Source: Candidatus Gottesmanbacteria bacterium RIFOXYB1_FULL_47_11 | GTDB lineage: Bacteria; Patescibacteriota; Microgenomatia; UBA10105; UBA927 | DNA: 23,900 nt | NCBI GenBank assembly: GCA_001779455.1 | Contig: MFKE01000018.1 | Span: forward strand, 38,123 to 62,022 | Reading direction: 5' to 3' | Shown here: positions 7,201 to 13,407 of the stretch, piece by piece | How the letters are laid out: every line of letters starts with the position of its first letter | Numbering within the stretch: the stretch's first letter is position 1 | Notes under the pieces: model-generated | Told to the model about the DNA's origin: nothing | The model's database searches: none | Seen by the model: only the letters and a program-made list of their open reading frames with translations | Made by a program: the position numbers and the translations under genes

Positions 7201-7211
7201 GCGCGCTTAGT
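7201..7211 (+). repeat. direct repeat, left copy (tRNA-Ile 5' end)
   Basis: GCGCGCTTAGT is identical to the first 11 nt of tRNA-Ile at 7505-7515. The two copies flank the GIY-YIG gene. Confidence 0.75.
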
Positions 7212-7504
7212 CGCCTCACCGGCGACCCGCCGAAGAGGCGGGTTTATAGTATGTTTTATGTGTATGCACTGATTAGTCTTAAGAATAAAAGATTATATAT
7301 CGGCTACACAAACGATCTACGACGTCGAGTTAAAGAGCATAATACGAATGGCAGTATATATACGAGCAAAAATAAACCATACAAATTAATATATTACGAG
7401 GCGTTTATAGAAAAGTTGGATGCAACAAAACAGGAGAAATTTTATAAATCTGGTTACGGAAGAGAGGTATTGAATGGTAAAATTGAAAATAGTTTAAGAA
7501 ATTT
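7201..7504 (+). mobile_element. possible GIY-YIG insertion at the tRNA-Ile 5' end
   Basis: A 304-nt unit is bounded by an 11-bp direct repeat that equals the tRNA-Ile start. It contains two short hairpins (GTCGCC/GGCGAC at 7210-7226 and CCCGCC/GGCGGG at 7226-7242) and one GIY-YIG gene. Removing one repeat plus the unit would put tRNA-Ile 10 nt after the TATAAT at 7185 and 23 nt after tRNA-Cys. This is an inference from layout; related genomes lacking the unit would confirm it. Confidence 0.45.
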
Positions 7505-7514
7505 GCGCGCTTAG
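7251..7514 (+). CDS. GIY-YIG domain nuclease, small single-domain type
   Basis: An 87-residue protein consisting of one GIY-YIG endonuclease domain of the YhbQ/UPF0213-like size. The signature is seen as VYAL (residues 4-7) followed by LYIGYTNDLRRRVKEHN, which includes the catalytic-type arginine and the conserved HN. The glutamate expected later is present in KQEKFYKSG. The start at 7251 (MFYVYALIS) places the domain at the N terminus, as in the family. The last codons and the stop TAG (7512-7514) are the first bases of tRNA-Ile. Function could be a stand-alone homing-type or repair nuclease; the tRNA-flanked setting favours a selfish or mobile origin. Confidence 0.9.
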   Translation: MFYVYALISLKNKRLYIGYTNDLRRRVKEHNTNGSIYTSKNKPYKLIYYEAFIEKLDATKQEKFYKSGYGREVLNGKIENSLRNLRA

Positions 7515-7515
7515 T
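7505..7515 (+). repeat. direct repeat, right copy (within tRNA-Ile)
   Basis: GCGCGCTTAGT forms the 5' acceptor strand and positions 8-11 of tRNA-Ile, and repeats 7201-7211 exactly. Confidence 0.75.
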
Positions 7516-7576
7516 TCATCGGTAGAACGCTTTCCTGATAAGAAAGAGGTGCATGGTCCGACTCCATGAGCGCGCA
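7505..7576 (+). tRNA. tRNA-Ile (GAU)
   Basis: Acceptor GCGCGCT/AGCGCGC, D-stem GTTC/GAAC, anticodon stem CTTTC/GAAAG with loop CTGATAA (anticodon GAT), T-stem CATGG/CCATG and discriminator A. The T-loop reads TCCGACT, with C where U55 (normally pseudouridine) is expected. CCA is not encoded, unlike in the neighbouring tRNA-Cys. The first 10 nt overlap the GIY-YIG coding end. Confidence 0.92.
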
Positions 7577-7585
7577 CACGGGAGG

Positions 7586-7603
7586 CTATTGTAGCTTCAA
7601 TAG
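7586..7603. other. small hairpin between tRNA-Ile and the LytR_C gene
   Basis: CTATTG (7586-7591) pairs with CAATAG (7598-7603) around a six-base loop in the 34-nt convergent gap. It has no T-tract on either side, so it is at best a weak terminator or a processing signal. Confidence 0.35.
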
Positions 7604-7610
7604 TGTAAAT

Positions 7611-8249
7611 TCAGGATGTCGGGGTGGGAGTCGGAGTAGGTGTTGGTGTATTCGTCGTTGTGTGCGTCGGGGTCGGAGTGTCTCCCGAACCGGTTGGGGT
7701 TGGAGTCGGCGTCGGGGTAGTGTTGCCCGTAGGAGTCGGGGCAGCGGTGGGAGCCGCGTACTTTTGCCCGCCCGTCGTTACGACAATATCAAATTCACTA
7801 TCAGTCGCCAGCAGTGAGGAGGCGATTTCAATACCGGGGAAGTCAGAACTTAGTGCCGTTTTTATATCTGCGGCAACACTCTCAAACCCGGTTCTTGCAG
7901 CAACGGATGCGGTGGTGAGGTTCTCCGGGGCGTTTCCGGTTTTAATATTGTCAAGGTTATAGCCCGCGTTTTTCAAACTGACGGCAACTTTGGTGGCCTG
8001 ACCCGGAGTTCCGGTGCCGTTTAATACCTGGATTTTTACAGATGCCTTATCGACTGCCGGTGCGGGAGTGGGAGAAGGTGTGGGGGTTTCGGTTGTGGTT
8101 ACCGGAACTTCCGGGGGCTTCGTTGATGTATTTCTGCTGAACAGAAAGATGCCTCCGAAAAGGGCGGCAACAAGAACCACGGCGATAATAATGATTGGTA
8201 GTTTGCTTTTTTTCGTGACTGTCGGCTGATTTGAATAGTCCTGTGTCAT
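7611..8249 (-). CDS. membrane-anchored LytR_C-domain protein with Pro/Thr stalks
   Basis: A 212-residue protein. A short cytoplasmic N terminus is followed by a membrane anchor at about 17-38, a Pro/Thr linker (about 44-66), and a globular LytR C-terminal-type domain (about 69-160; VKIQVLNGTGTPGQATKVA at the start and FDIVVTTG at the end). The last 45 residues are a TPTPTP tail. LytR_C domains accompany cell-wall and envelope assembly proteins; the exact role is unknown. The frame is open to 8342 and ATGs occur at 8258 and 8249. I chose 8249 because TACTAT ends 7 nt upstream, matching the spacing seen throughout the window. The low-complexity tail creates long false ORFs on the other strand. 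Confidence 0.85.
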   Translation of the reverse strand: MTQDYSNQPTVTKKSKLPIIIIAVVLVAALFGGIFLFSRNTSTKPPEVPVTTTETPTPSPTPAPAVDKASVKIQVLNGTGTPGQATKVAVSLKNAGYNLDNIKTGNAPENLTTASVAARTGFESVAADIKTALSSDFPGIEIASSLLATDSEFDIVVTTGGQKYAAPTAAPTPTGNTTPTPTPTPTGSGDTPTPTHTTTNTPTPTPTPTPTS

Positions 8250-8256
8250 GTTGTCC

Positions 8257-8262
8257 ATAGTA
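8257..8262 (-). promoter_or_regulatory. -10 box TACTAT for the LytR_C gene
   Basis: On the minus strand TACTAT ends 7 nt before the ATG at 8249. It overlaps the alternative start at 8258, which argues against that start. Confidence 0.5.
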
Positions 8263-8365
8263 CGTTGTTGACTATTACATATATAGCACGATTTTTGCGG
8301 AATGCAAGCGCAATAACATAATGATGATCCATTTGCGCGCACAGATACTTTTGAAATCTCGGCAG

Positions 8366-8842
8366 TTAATTAAAGACGGTTTTTATCAACATCCCCACTA
8401 CCTGGGTTGTTGATACCACAATCAGACCGATAATGAAGTGTTCCGTCACGACTTTCCACACACTACCTTTTTGTTGTTTGGCAATAAGATAACTAAAAAG
8501 AGAAAGAGCCGAAAATCCCCACACGACGCTGATAATAATTGCTTTTGGGAGATCAAAGAGAAGAATTGGACCGATAAATGAAAGGGCAAACACTAATTTG
8601 GTCAGAAACGTCGCAGCTGTCGATTCCCAAACTGATCTTTCGGTATATTTATTCTGCGACTCCTGAGAAATATGAATACCCAAAGCATCGGAAAAAGCAT
8701 CAGCAATAGCAATGGTGAGAATGCCGCCGATAATCGCTGTCCGGGAGTGAGTTCCGGCATTTAACCCCACAATTAAACCAAGTGTCGTAATTATTCCCGA
8801 TGTCAACCCAAAACTAAAACCTGTTTTATATGAAAGCTTCAT
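8366..8842 (-). CDS. VIT1/CCC1-like membrane protein
   Basis: A 158-residue protein with about five membrane segments. The N-terminal half, FGLTSGIITTLGLIVGL followed by ILTIAIADAFSDALGIHIS and QESQ, resembles the first two helices of VIT1/CCC1 family iron and manganese transporters, which move divalent metal across a membrane. It is shorter than typical members (about 200-250 residues) and lacks the long cytoplasmic metal-binding helical insert; only a short SQESQNKYTERS segment is present. The start at 8842 is fixed by TATAAT 6 nt upstream; an ATG-like start at 8863 would overlap that box. Transport of a metal is an inference from the fold only. Confidence 0.75.
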   Translation of the reverse strand: MKLSYKTGFSFGLTSGIITTLGLIVGLNAGTHSRTAIIGGILTIAIADAFSDALGIHISQESQNKYTERSVWESTAATFLTKLVFALSFIGPILLFDLPKAIIISVVWGFSALSLFSYLIAKQQKGSVWKVVTEHFIIGLIVVSTTQVVGMLIKTVFN

Positions 8843-8848
8843 GTTTTG

Positions 8849-8854
8849 ATTATA
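8849..8854 (-). promoter_or_regulatory. -10 box TATAAT for the VIT-like gene
   Basis: Minus-strand TATAAT ends 6 nt before the ATG at 8842. Confidence 0.6.
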
Positions 8855-8902
8855 CTGCAACAAGCTATGGTTTTCAGTAAAAATGTATGTTGAAAAAATT
8901 GT

Positions 8903-9514
8903 TTAAAACAATCCGATTTGTCTGGACGCATCGATGACTGATTGCGGGTAGGAGAAATCAACCGGAATTTCTTTCGGGTTATTCCATTTGTCCAGATACT
9001 TCAGGTGCTTTTGCTTTACGCCGTAGTCATAGAGGTTTCGGGTGAGGGTAACATCCGCTTCGCAGTAAAATTTGAGTTTCGCCAGACTCTCCTGGTCACG
9101 TTTTTTCCAATATTCAACTGCATTGGTTCCCACATCTGCTTTGTGTTCCCCGAGGGTTTGACCTGCTAGGTGATTAAGAGACAGAGAAAATCCAAGGTTT
9201 TCCCGTACGAGTTTCATGATGTCAAAATGCGGAAGTTGTTCAAACCCCGTGGGAGAATAGTTTTTCAGCGCCGGAATATCAAATTTCACCGTGTTAAATC
9301 CGATAATCCGCTGGGCGCCGGAGAAGTGCTTCCACATGTCGGCAAGTTCATGTTCCCAGAAGCTGTACATGCGGCCGGCGATTTCTTCCTGTGCATCATT
9401 CACCGTGCGTACATAGAGAGATACGATGGAAATTCCCAGATTGGCCGGGTCAAAGTCCTCTATTTCAGAAAACAGTTTTTGCGTCTCAACATCAAAAATA
9501 ACTTCTGTTATCAT
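8903..9514 (-). CDS. DEDD-family 3'-5' exonuclease-like protein (RNase H fold)
   Basis: A 203-residue protein with the exonuclease motifs of the DEDDy superfamily: D8-V-E10 (FDVET) as Exo I, N74-T-V-K-F-D79 as Exo II, and Y150-C-E-A-D154 as Exo III. These acidic residues bind two metal ions to remove nucleotides from 3' ends. The spacing and the block SLNHLAGQTLGEHKADVGTNA resemble the YprB/RNase_H_2 group of predicted single-strand exonucleases. The frame is open upstream to 9769, but that part overlaps the divergent 9545 gene in antisense and lacks conserved motifs, so the start MITEVIFDVET at 9514 is used. A TATTAT box 19 nt upstream suggests a short leader here. Confidence 0.85.
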   Translation of the reverse strand: MITEVIFDVETQKLFSEIEDFDPANLGISIVSLYVRTVNDAQEEIAGRMYSFWEHELADMWKHFSGAQRIIGFNTVKFDIPALKNYSPTGFEQLPHFDIMKLVRENLGFSLSLNHLAGQTLGEHKADVGTNAVEYWKKRDQESLAKLKFYCEADVTLTRNLYDYGVKQKHLKYLDKWNNPKEIPVDFSYPQSVIDASRQIGLF

Positions 9515-9532
9515 ATTTGTTGCCCGTTGGGC

Positions 9533-9542
9533 TATAATAGTA
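9533..9542. promoter_or_regulatory. overlapping divergent -10 boxes
   Basis: On the plus strand TATAAT (9533-9538) ends 6 nt before the ATG at 9545. On the minus strand TATTAT (9534-9539) or TACTAT (9537-9542) serves the exonuclease gene at 9514. The two boxes share bases, so the genes probably compete for polymerase. Confidence 0.5.
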
Positions 9543-9544
9543 TC

Positions 9545-9727
9545 ATGAAACGCCGTACGTACGCGACAATCATCGGAATTTCGGTTATTGTCGTTGTTGT
9601 GTTTGCCGCAATTGCTGCGGCGCGGTTTATCTTCGGTGGGCCGGAGGATGACTGGATTTGCGTGCGTGGTCAGTGGATCATGCACGGAAGACCGGTTGCC
9701 CCCAAGCCGTCGATCCCGTGTTTTTAA
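9545..9727 (+). CDS. 60-residue membrane-anchored microprotein
   Basis: A short basic N terminus (MKRRTY) precedes one hydrophobic helix at about residues 7-30. The outside part reads GGPEDDWICVRGQWIMHGRP followed by a Pro-rich end with a second cysteine. The two cysteines (WIC and PCF) could form a disulfide. From memory, short anchored proteins with a PEDDWIC-like block and a HGxPxxP tail are seen in CPR genomes, but I cannot check this. Function unknown. A TATAAT 6 nt before the ATG supports that it is a real gene. The membrane glycosyltransferase-like gene starts 24 nt downstream. Confidence 0.75.
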   Translation: MKRRTYATIIGISVIVVVVFAAIAAARFIFGGPEDDWICVRGQWIMHGRPVAPKPSIPCF

Positions 9728-9738
9728 ATAATGTATGA

Positions 9739-9744
9739 TACTAT
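9739..9744 (+). promoter_or_regulatory. -10 box TACTAT for the GT-C-like gene
   Basis: TACTAT ends 7 nt before the ATG at 9752 and supports that start over the ATG at 9731. Confidence 0.45.
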
Positions 9745-9751
9745 TTTGCGT

Positions 9752-10867
9752 ATGAAAGAAAACGTGCAAATTGCTATTACGACACTAGTTATCAGCATTG
9801 TTCTTCTTATTCACAACGGCAGAGAACCCTTGTTTTTGTTTGCCTTCGCTTCCATACCAATTATTCTTTTTATTGCATGGAAAAAGAGTTCTCTTTGGCC
9901 GGTTGCATTGTATATTTTGATTGTTGGGGTTTTAGGACGGTACACACAGTATTTCCGCCAGGGATATATGTCCGATGTTCTTCCCGCCATACAGGATTAC
10001 ATAGGATATTTTTTGTCCGGGAAAAATGTATATAAGGAAATAATCATGGTTCAGAATGGCCCGGCGCCTTTCAACTATTTACCATTTGCGCTTCTTTGGT
10101 ATTTACCTGCGAGATTGGTATTTTTGGATCTTCGATTTATGGAAATGATTGTTGCGTCATTCGTTCCTCTTATGTATTTCCTTTACGGAAAACTTAAAGG
10201 AACATGGCAGCACCTGCCGATAGTCGCCGTGCTTGCTTTGAGCCCATTCATCCTCGATTTATCCTCGGATGGCAGCAATGATAATAGCGCTGTATTTCTT
10301 TTATTAACAGCATTAGTATTATTTATGTATGCTCAGGCACGGAACAAGAAAATGAGTGCGATTCTCAGCGCCCTCGTTCTTACAGCCTTTACAATGTTTA
10401 AACATTACAGCGCGTTTTTCCTTATCTTTTTTCTGCCGTATCTTACCAAAGTAAAACAATTTCCAATCCGAATTCGGTCATACGTACTGGTGTATGGCGT
10501 CGCGTGTTTATTATTGGTGATTTTTGGAGTTGGTGCCTCGCCAGACGGTTTTTGGCGGAGCTTGGTATATATCGAACGCACAAATTTTCACCCCGTGTAT
10601 GGATGGAATATATGGGTTGCGTTAAAAGACGGATGGGGCATTACGGCATCCCGGGATATTATGTGGATGGTGCGGACTGTCGGGACAGCACTAACGATAG
10701 GAGGTCTTTTGATGCTGCGTCCATGGAGGTCATTTCAGACGGTGTGTCTTGCCTCAGCCATAAGCATGCTAACATATTTAGTTTTAAGCGAATGGACAAC
10801 AACTGCATATTTTTCTTTTCTTCTCCCCATGTTTGCGCTTTCATTATTTTCCGACGGGCGTACATAA
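9752..10867 (+). CDS. polytopic membrane protein, possible GT-C glycosyltransferase (GT87-like)
   Basis: A 371-residue protein with about nine to ten membrane helices. The first outside loop carries SDVLPAIQDYIGYFLSGKNVYKE and, further on, PFNYLPFALLWYLPA, a pattern like that of DUF2029/GT87 mannosyltransferases, which use polyprenyl-phosphate sugars outside the membrane. A GT-C enzyme needs an acidic residue early in the first large loop; the D in SDVLPAIQD could serve. No other catalytic motif is visible, so the family call is tentative. It lies between the 60-residue microprotein and the AlkD-like gene (4 nt gap), both on the same strand. Alternative: a membrane protein of unknown role. 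Confidence 0.65.
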   Translation: MKENVQIAITTLVISIVLLIHNGREPLFLFAFASIPIILFIAWKKSSLWPVALYILIVGVLGRYTQYFRQGYMSDVLPAIQDYIGYFLSGKNVYKEIIMVQNGPAPFNYLPFALLWYLPARLVFLDLRFMEMIVASFVPLMYFLYGKLKGTWQHLPIVAVLALSPFILDLSSDGSNDNSAVFLLLTALVLFMYAQARNKKMSAILSALVLTAFTMFKHYSAFFLIFFLPYLTKVKQFPIRIRSYVLVYGVACLLLVIFGVGASPDGFWRSLVYIERTNFHPVYGWNIWVALKDGWGITASRDIMWMVRTVGTALTIGGLLMLRPWRSFQTVCLASAISMLTYLVLSEWTTTAYFSFLLPMFALSLFSDGRT

Positions 10868-10871
10868 ATAT

Positions 10872-11555
10872 ATGGCGCAGCCTATTATTCACGACCTGCA
10901 GCAGCTGAAAGATCCTGCAAAAGCAAAAGTTCTCCGGCGGTATTTCAAAACCGGCAAAGGTGAGTACGGGGAGGGGGATGTATTTTGGGGCCTCACGGTG
11001 CCGCAGGTGCGAAGTATCGCAAAAAAATACAAAGATCTGCCGCTTGCAGACGTGGAAAAATTATTGCACAGTAAGGTTCATGAATTTCGTCTGACTGCGG
11101 TTATTATTCTTACCTACAAAAAACTCACAAAAAACATTGTGGATCTTTATCTTCGAAACACGAGCTACATTAACAACTGGGATCTTGTTGATCTCTCATC
11201 GCACGAAATTCTAGGAAAGTTTCTGTTGGACAAGCCGCATACGGTATTATTTAAACTAGCGCGTTCAGCCAATATGTGGGAACGCCGCATCGCGATTATT
11301 TCGACGTTTGCATTTTTACGAAACAACGATACATCCGACACGATGAAGCTTGCGGATCTACTGCTGCATGATACCGAAGATTTACTGCACAAAGCAGTGG
11401 GGTGGGCGCTTCGCGAAGTCGGAAAACAGGACAGGAAGCTTCTTGTGGATTACTTATCCACACGCTACCACACTATGCTACGCACGACGCTGCGGTATGC
11501 AATTGAAAAATTCAGCACGGAGAAAAGACAACAATACCTGAAAGGAACGATATGA
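10872..11555 (+). CDS. AlkD-like DNA alkylation repair protein
   Basis: A 227-residue all-helical HEAT-like repeat protein of the AlkD family, DNA glycosylases that excise bulky or cationic alkylated bases without flipping them. Family blocks seen are NNWDLVDLSSHEILG (residues 101-115), MWERRIAIISTFAFLR (135-150) and DLLHKAVGWALREVGK (170-185). The W and D of NWDLVD and the W of GWALRE match the aromatic cleft and catalytic aspartate region known for AlkD. The start at 10872 (MAQPIIHDL) is chosen because the earlier in-frame ATG at 10833 lies inside the upstream gene. Its last 4 nt (ATGA) overlap the Nudix start, so the two are coupled; both are housecleaning or repair functions. Confidence 0.9.
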   Translation: MAQPIIHDLQQLKDPAKAKVLRRYFKTGKGEYGEGDVFWGLTVPQVRSIAKKYKDLPLADVEKLLHSKVHEFRLTAVIILTYKKLTKNIVDLYLRNTSYINNWDLVDLSSHEILGKFLLDKPHTVLFKLARSANMWERRIAIISTFAFLRNNDTSDTMKLADLLLHDTEDLLHKAVGWALREVGKQDRKLLVDYLSTRYHTMLRTTLRYAIEKFSTEKRQQYLKGTI

Positions 11556-12028
11556 CATCACGTTTCAAAATGATTGCGTCCGGATATCTTATGCTTATCC
11601 GCGGTGGAAAAATTTTGTTATCGCGCAGGTTTCGTACCGGATATGAGGACGGAAAGTACAGTCTGCCCGCCGGACATATTGAAGACGGGGAAACGCTCAC
11701 AGCCGGTACATGCCGCGAGATCCGTGAAGAGATCGGTATTGTACTGCATCCGAAAGATCTTAAACTTGTTCACGTGATGCACCGCAGGCATATTGATATC
11801 CGTGTCGATTATTTTTTTACAATAGACGAAAAAGGCCTGCCTGCCGGCAGGCGGGGATTGAAACCGGAAAATCTGGAACCGGAGAAATGCGACGACCTCC
11901 GGTGGTTTCCTCTGCACCGCTTGCCCGCGAGTACGATCCCGTATATCCGTGCTGCTATACGTCATATGCAGCGGAACACGTTTTACTCGGAATTTGGATG
12001 GAACGGGGTTTTGGTAACAACGTGTTAG
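11552..12028 (+). CDS. Nudix hydrolase
   Basis: A 158-residue Nudix protein that would hydrolyse a nucleoside diphosphate linked to another group, for example oxidised or surplus nucleotides. The Nudix box is complete: G41-X5-E47-X7-R55-E56-I-R-E59-E60-I-G-I. The start overlaps the AlkD-like stop by ATGA and has an AAAGGAA sequence upstream, one of the few Shine-Dalgarno-like sites in the window. Residues 96-102 (LPAGRRG) are encoded by a GC-rich palindrome (11836-11855) that looks inserted into a loop between two beta strands. The 3' end overlaps the L,D-transpeptidase end by 4 nt, tail to tail. Substrate unknown. Confidence 0.92.
   Translation: MTSRFKMIASGYLMLIRGGKILLSRRFRTGYEDGKYSLPAGHIEDGETLTAGTCREIREEIGIVLHPKDLKLVHVMHRRHIDIRVDYFFTIDEKGLPAGRRGLKPENLEPEKCDDLRWFPLHRLPASTIPYIRAAIRHMQRNTFYSEFGWNGVLVTTC
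11836..11855 (+). repeat. GC-rich palindrome inside the Nudix gene
   Basis: A perfect 14-bp palindrome GCCTGCCGGCAGGC (11839-11852), extended by three more pairs including one wobble. It is in frame and encodes PAGRRG. Short palindromes of this kind recur in some CPR genomes as dispersed units, as far as I recall; only one copy is in this window. Confidence 0.6.
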
Positions 12029-13407
12029 TTGTAGATGTAGACCGGGGTGCCGATGTCTGCAAACACATAGACTTCGCGTGCGGCTCCCGGGGCAAGGGCC
12101 ACACATCCGCCGGTACTGGGCGTGCCGATGGCAGCGGCTGATGCAGATACCCGTTTTCCGTCCGATGTGAGGATATACGGCTGTTCATGGATCCCGAAAT
12201 ATGCGTTCAGCTTTTCACTGTAAGAAAATCCCATCCACCAGGGGAGCCAGTCCTGGTAGATGTTAGAAAACCCCAGGCCGACTTTGTTGAGTATTTCAAA
12301 ACGGCCTGTCGGCGTGGGATAGTCGGATCCTGTTGATACTTTGTATGATTTATACAGCTTTCCGCTTTTAAAGAGGTACATTTTTGCCTGTGAGATATCC
12401 ACCTCGATATATTTATCCGCAAGGGATCCGTTGGTATTGGGACCGGCATCCAGGGTGGTAGCTACCGCGCTGACATTGGCCCCGTCAAACCGCAGGGCGA
12501 TGGCTTTGGCAAAATCATCCCGCACGTTCTGGGTCACAATGGTATTCCGGATAGGGAAGCCGGAGGCATGGACCCGGCGGATGATGACCTGGTTGAGCGC
12601 ATCCGGATTTATCGAGATGGTTACATGTATGTTGTCGGGATTAAGGGTTACGGTTGTTGCCTCACGGATGTCTTCTTCTTTGAGTTCTACCGCATGTGTG
12701 GTTCCTCCCAGGTCCATATATACCATCAAGGGAGAACCGAATACCGCGGCCAGCTTTTGGTTGTTGCTGGCAATTTGGGTAATGGTTTCATTGGTAACTT
12801 TGGCGAGCATGGGGTAGATGGGATTTTTGTACTTGCCGAAATGAGCAAGCAGCAGCTGTTTCAGGCTTTCACGGTCAAAGCGGTATACCTGGCTGTTTTC
12901 CTCAACAACCAGCGATTTGGTAGCCGGATCCACGGACACGGAATCCGGAGTCTGCCCAAAGTCAAATACGTTTTCTTCAACGAACTCATCAAACTGCTGG
13001 GTAAATACAAGCGGCGGCTCCACAATCCGTTTAGCGGTGAGGGAAGTTAAAAATGAAATGAGATTCAACGGAAAAAATTTCCGGTTGGGAGTAAACAGTT
13101 CATCAATGCCGCGGTCTGCGTCAACGACGACGCCAAGCTGTTCATACCGGTAATGGTACGTCCGGTTTTGCACCTGTACCTGAGGGACGGTCTCCGTTGC
13201 GTGTGTTAAGATGTCCCGTACCTGACTAGCGGTTTTTCCCGATACATCGGTTGTCCCTATATATGTATTGGGGTACGCAACAAGGTTACTATATATAAGG
13301 AAGGCAAGTATGAGGTTAATGAGGATAAATACCGCAAGTACGCGGTTTCTGCGCCTACGGGAAAGATGACGAATATATGAAAATAATTGTTTTGTTTTAT
13401 GATGCAT
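12025..13407 (-). CDS. L,D-transpeptidase (YkuD domain) with N-terminal anchor
   Basis: A 460-residue exported cell-wall enzyme. A basic N terminus (about 1-23, RRRRNR) and one membrane helix (about 23-41) anchor it. The middle (about 45-325) looks like peptidoglycan-binding_4/VanW-associated repeats (YIGTTDVSGKTASQVRDIL). The C-terminal YkuD domain (about 332-460) begins KYIEVDISQAKMYLF and holds H407 and the catalytic Cys435 in STGGCVAL. These enzymes make 3-3 peptide cross-links or attach proteins to peptidoglycan. The motif after the cysteine is VA instead of the usual I/V-R, and the His-Cys spacing (28) is longer than typical. The start overlaps the transporter end by 11 nt (ATGCATCATAA); AAAAGG lies just upstream. 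Confidence 0.88.
   Translation of the reverse strand: MHHKTKQLFSYIRHLSRRRRNRVLAVFILINLILAFLIYSNLVAYPNTYIGTTDVSGKTASQVRDILTHATETVPQVQVQNRTYHYRYEQLGVVVDADRGIDELFTPNRKFFPLNLISFLTSLTAKRIVEPPLVFTQQFDEFVEENVFDFGQTPDSVSVDPATKSLVVEENSQVYRFDRESLKQLLLAHFGKYKNPIYPMLAKVTNETITQIASNNQKLAAVFGSPLMVYMDLGGTTHAVELKEEDIREATTVTLNPDNIHVTISINPDALNQVIIRRVHASGFPIRNTIVTQNVRDDFAKAIALRFDGANVSAVATTLDAGPNTNGSLADKYIEVDISQAKMYLFKSGKLYKSYKVSTGSDYPTPTGRFEILNKVGLGFSNIYQDWLPWWMGFSYSEKLNAYFGIHEQPYILTSDGKRVSASAAAIGTPSTGGCVALAPGAAREVYVFADIGTPVYIYN

Noticed and set aside
7101..7250. N-terminal extension of the GIY-YIG reading frame back to 7101
   Set aside because: This part covers tRNA-Cys and the spacer hairpins; the GIY-YIG domain begins exactly at the ATG at 7251.
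7620..7962. CRISPR-like or tandem repeat array of GGAGTCGGGG-type units
   Set aside because: The repeats are degenerate Thr-Pro codons of the LytR_C gene tail, without spacers of constant length.
9515..9769. Longer exonuclease start upstream of 9514
   Set aside because: The extension is Asn/Arg-rich, lacks conserved motifs and is antisense to the 60-residue gene.
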